DNA from: an uncultured Collinsella sp.
GTDB taxonomy: Bacteria > Actinomycetota > Coriobacteriia > Coriobacteriales > Coriobacteriaceae
NCBI GenBank assembly: GCA_938023085.1
Contig: CALHDP010000089.1
Span: 73,546-137,545 of the forward strand
DNA length: 64,000 nt
Reading direction: 5' to 3'
Under the pieces are notes generated by a model. That model did not search any database. It worked only from the letters and a program-made list of their open reading frames with translations, and was not told the origin of the DNA. Below, piece by piece: positions 62,537 to 64,000 of the stretch; the first letter of the stretch is position 1; each line of letters starts with the position of its first letter. A program made the translations under genes and the position numbers.

Positions 62537-62644
62537 CCTTGCGCTCCTATCTGCCAAAACGAGCATAGTCTTATCTATTCTAACGTGCCGCACGTGCCAA
62601 GTGGCGCATGCGACACGTTTTGGTGCTCGGTTGTTTCCGTTGTG

Positions 62645-64000
62645 TTACTGCCCAAAGACCTCTTCGGCGATACGAGCGCTTTCGGCGGCGTCCTTGGCGT
62701 AGTAGTCCGCGCCGATCTGCTTGGCGTATTCGGGGGTGAGTACGGCGCCGCCTACGATGATCTTGACGCCCGGCACCTCGGTATGAAGCAGCTTGATGGT
62801 CTCCTCCATGGCCACGACGGTGGTAGTCATAAGCGCCGAGAGGCCGACGAGCTTAATGTCACGCTCCTTGACGGTCTTGAGCACCTCTTGCGGGTCGACG
62901 TCGCGGCCTAGGTCAAAGACGGTGTAGCCGTAGTTATCGAGCAGCATCTTGACGATGTTCTTGCCAATATCGTGGATGTCGCCCTTGACGGTGGCCACGC
63001 AGATTTTGCCCTTGTCGGCAATCTCGCCGGCGGGCATCAGGCGCTTGATGGTGTCGAAGCCCACGCGCGCGGCTTCGGCCGAGGCCATAAGCTGCGGCAA
63101 GAAGAACTTGCCCTGGTCAAAGAGGACGCCAACTTCGTCGAGGGCGGGGATAAAGTGATTGTTGATGAGGTCCATGGCGTCGTGGTCGGCCAGCAGGCGC
63201 TCGGTCTCGGCAGCGATCTCGCCTTTGCGGCCCGAGACGACCATGCGACGAATCGGGTCGTCGTTGCCGTCGGTGCCGGCGGTGCCAGCAGCGGACACGG
63301 TGTCGGTCGATGCGGCCTGAGCTGCTGCCGGGTTTGCGGCGATCTTGTACGGATCGGTCCAGCCGGCGTAGCGCTCGATGTAGCCGGTCGAGCCCTCGTC
63401 CTCAACGCTCAGGACGCGATAGCTGTAGACGGTATCCATAAAGCGCTTGGAGCCCGGGTTCATGATGGGGGCGTCCAGGCCCGCGCCGAAGGCGGCGGCC
63501 AAAAAGACCGAACCCAGCAGCGGGCGGGCAGGCAGGCCAAAGCTGATGTTCGACACGCCGAGCGCGCATTTGACGCCCAGACGCTTCTTGCACAGGGACA
63601 TGGCGCGTAGGATCTGCTCAGCCTGGCGTTGATTAGTCGAGGCGGTCATGACCAGACAGTCGATGAGGATGCGGTCCGGGTCGATGCCGTAGCGGGCGGC
63701 CTCGGCCACGATGCGCTCGGCGATGGCGAAGCGGGCCTCGGCGGTATCGGGGATGCCGCCTTCGTCGAGCGTAAGGCCGACAACGTTGGTGCCGTAGTGG
63801 GCGACCAGCGGAAAGATCTCATCCATGATCTGCTGCTTGCCATTGACCGAGTTGATGATGGGCTTGCCGGCGTAGCGGCGCACGGCGGCCTCGACGGCTG
63901 CGGGGTCGGTGGAGTCGATCTGCAGCGGCAGCAGCGTGGAGCCCTGGAGCTGTTCGGTCGCCTGTTGGATGATCTTGACCTCGTCGATCTCGGGCAGGCC
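62645..64000 (-). CDS. metH: Cobalamin-dependent methionine synthase, C-terminal part (partial)
   Basis: The last about 450 residues of a gene that begins beyond the window. First comes the pterin (methyltetrahydrofolate) domain with PIINSVNG, ILIDCLVMTAST and LGVSNISFGLP. An Ala/Thr linker follows, then the helical cap (NHFIPALDEVGVLFDQGKFFLPQLMASAEA). Last is the cobalamin domain with the base-off histidine motif [19 protein letters not shown] and GGAVLT. It ends right after the B12 domain, so the SAM-dependent reactivation domain of E. coli MetH is absent; a separate reactivation protein is needed. It methylates homocysteine if the N-terminal barrel is present upstream. Confidence 0.9.
   Translation of the reverse strand, partial: GLPEIDEVKIIQQATEQLQGSTLLPLQIDSTDPAAVEAAVRRYAGKPIINSVNGKQQIMDEIFPLVAHYGTNVVGLTLDEGGIPDTAEARFAIAERIVAEAARYGIDPDRILIDCLVMTASTNQRQAEQILRAMSLCKKRLGVKCALGVSNISFGLPARPLLGSVFLAAAFGAGLDAPIMNPGSKRFMDTVYSYRVLSVEDEGSTGYIERYAGWTDPYKIAANPAAAQAASTDTVSAAGTAGTDGNDDPIRRMVVSGRKGEIAAETERLLADHDAMDLINNHFIPALDEVGVLFDQGKFFLPQLMASAEAARVGFDTIKRLMPAGEIADKGKICVATVKGDIHDIGKNIVKMLLDNYGYTVFDLGRDVDPQEVLKTVKERDIKLVGLSALMTTTVVAMEETIKLLHTEVPGVKIIVGGAVLTPEYAKQIGADYYAKDAAESARIAEEVFGQ

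Overview
The window looks like chromosome from a high-GC, gut-type actinobacterium of the class Coriobacteriia, most likely Collinsella or a close relative. The basis is inference from strong codon bias, GlnR-type and SARP-type regulators, the tmRNA tag DNNSSFEPMALAA, a DUF6110/HMA_2 ATPase pair, and a sortase-assembled pilus locus. No database search was possible, so names rest on recognised motifs.

Layout. 1-860: the end of an unidentified gene, a terminator, nested palindromes and a decayed ATPase fragment. 854-5128: a GntR/FCD regulator, then the KDPG/KDG branch (eda, kdgK) divergent from a LacI-type regulator, with tandem LacI-type operators between them. 5263-7313: a glutamine-synthetase-like gene that has lost several metal and catalytic residues, followed by a GlnR-like winged-helix regulator. 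7522-11453: HtrA protease and NAD-dependent DNA ligase. 11489-13053: an AT-richer islet with a lipoprotein and a predicted secreted cysteine peptidase. 13162-19382: a MerR regulator with a MATE exporter under a MerR-type 19-bp-spacer promoter, and an asymmetric heterodimeric ABC exporter. 19598-25928: a PD-(D/E)xK protein, moaA, a moaC-mobB fusion, an MFS transporter and a HAD phosphatase, separated by dispersed palindromes.

26434-35446 is a pilus locus: a large tip adhesin with a nine-G tract near its start, a minor pilin, a major pilin and a class C sortase. A duplicated small-protein cassette lies between the pilins and the sortase. Its intact copy encodes a 49-residue membrane peptide downstream of a LexA-type box. 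35779-39280 is gatCAB. 39630-49784 holds a DUF4143 ATPase behind a 75-bp palindrome, an AraC regulator divergent from an ABC exporter pair, a DUF6110/P-type ATPase pair, an RHH-PIN toxin-antitoxin pair and an unknown conserved protein. 50022-50385 is ssrA (tmRNA), followed by inverted copies of its 3' end and an exact 62-bp-period hairpin array. 51064-59418 carries a patatin, rplM-rpsI, glmM, a stand-alone EIIA, nagB and a large SARP-like regulator. 59488-64000, on the minus strand, carries yhbY, a methyltransferase, a DUF711/PFL-family gene and part of a cobalamin-dependent methionine synthase.

Intergenic DNA is unusually rich in palindromes. At least three REP-like families (33 bp, about 62 bp and 31 bp) recur here, together with two larger nested-hairpin elements of 137-141 bp that share one architecture. 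The signals most worth follow-up are the degenerate GS/GlnR pair, the G-tract switch in the pilus adhesin, the LexA-linked small membrane peptide with its duplicated cassette, the 62-bp array behind ssrA, and the nested hairpin elements.
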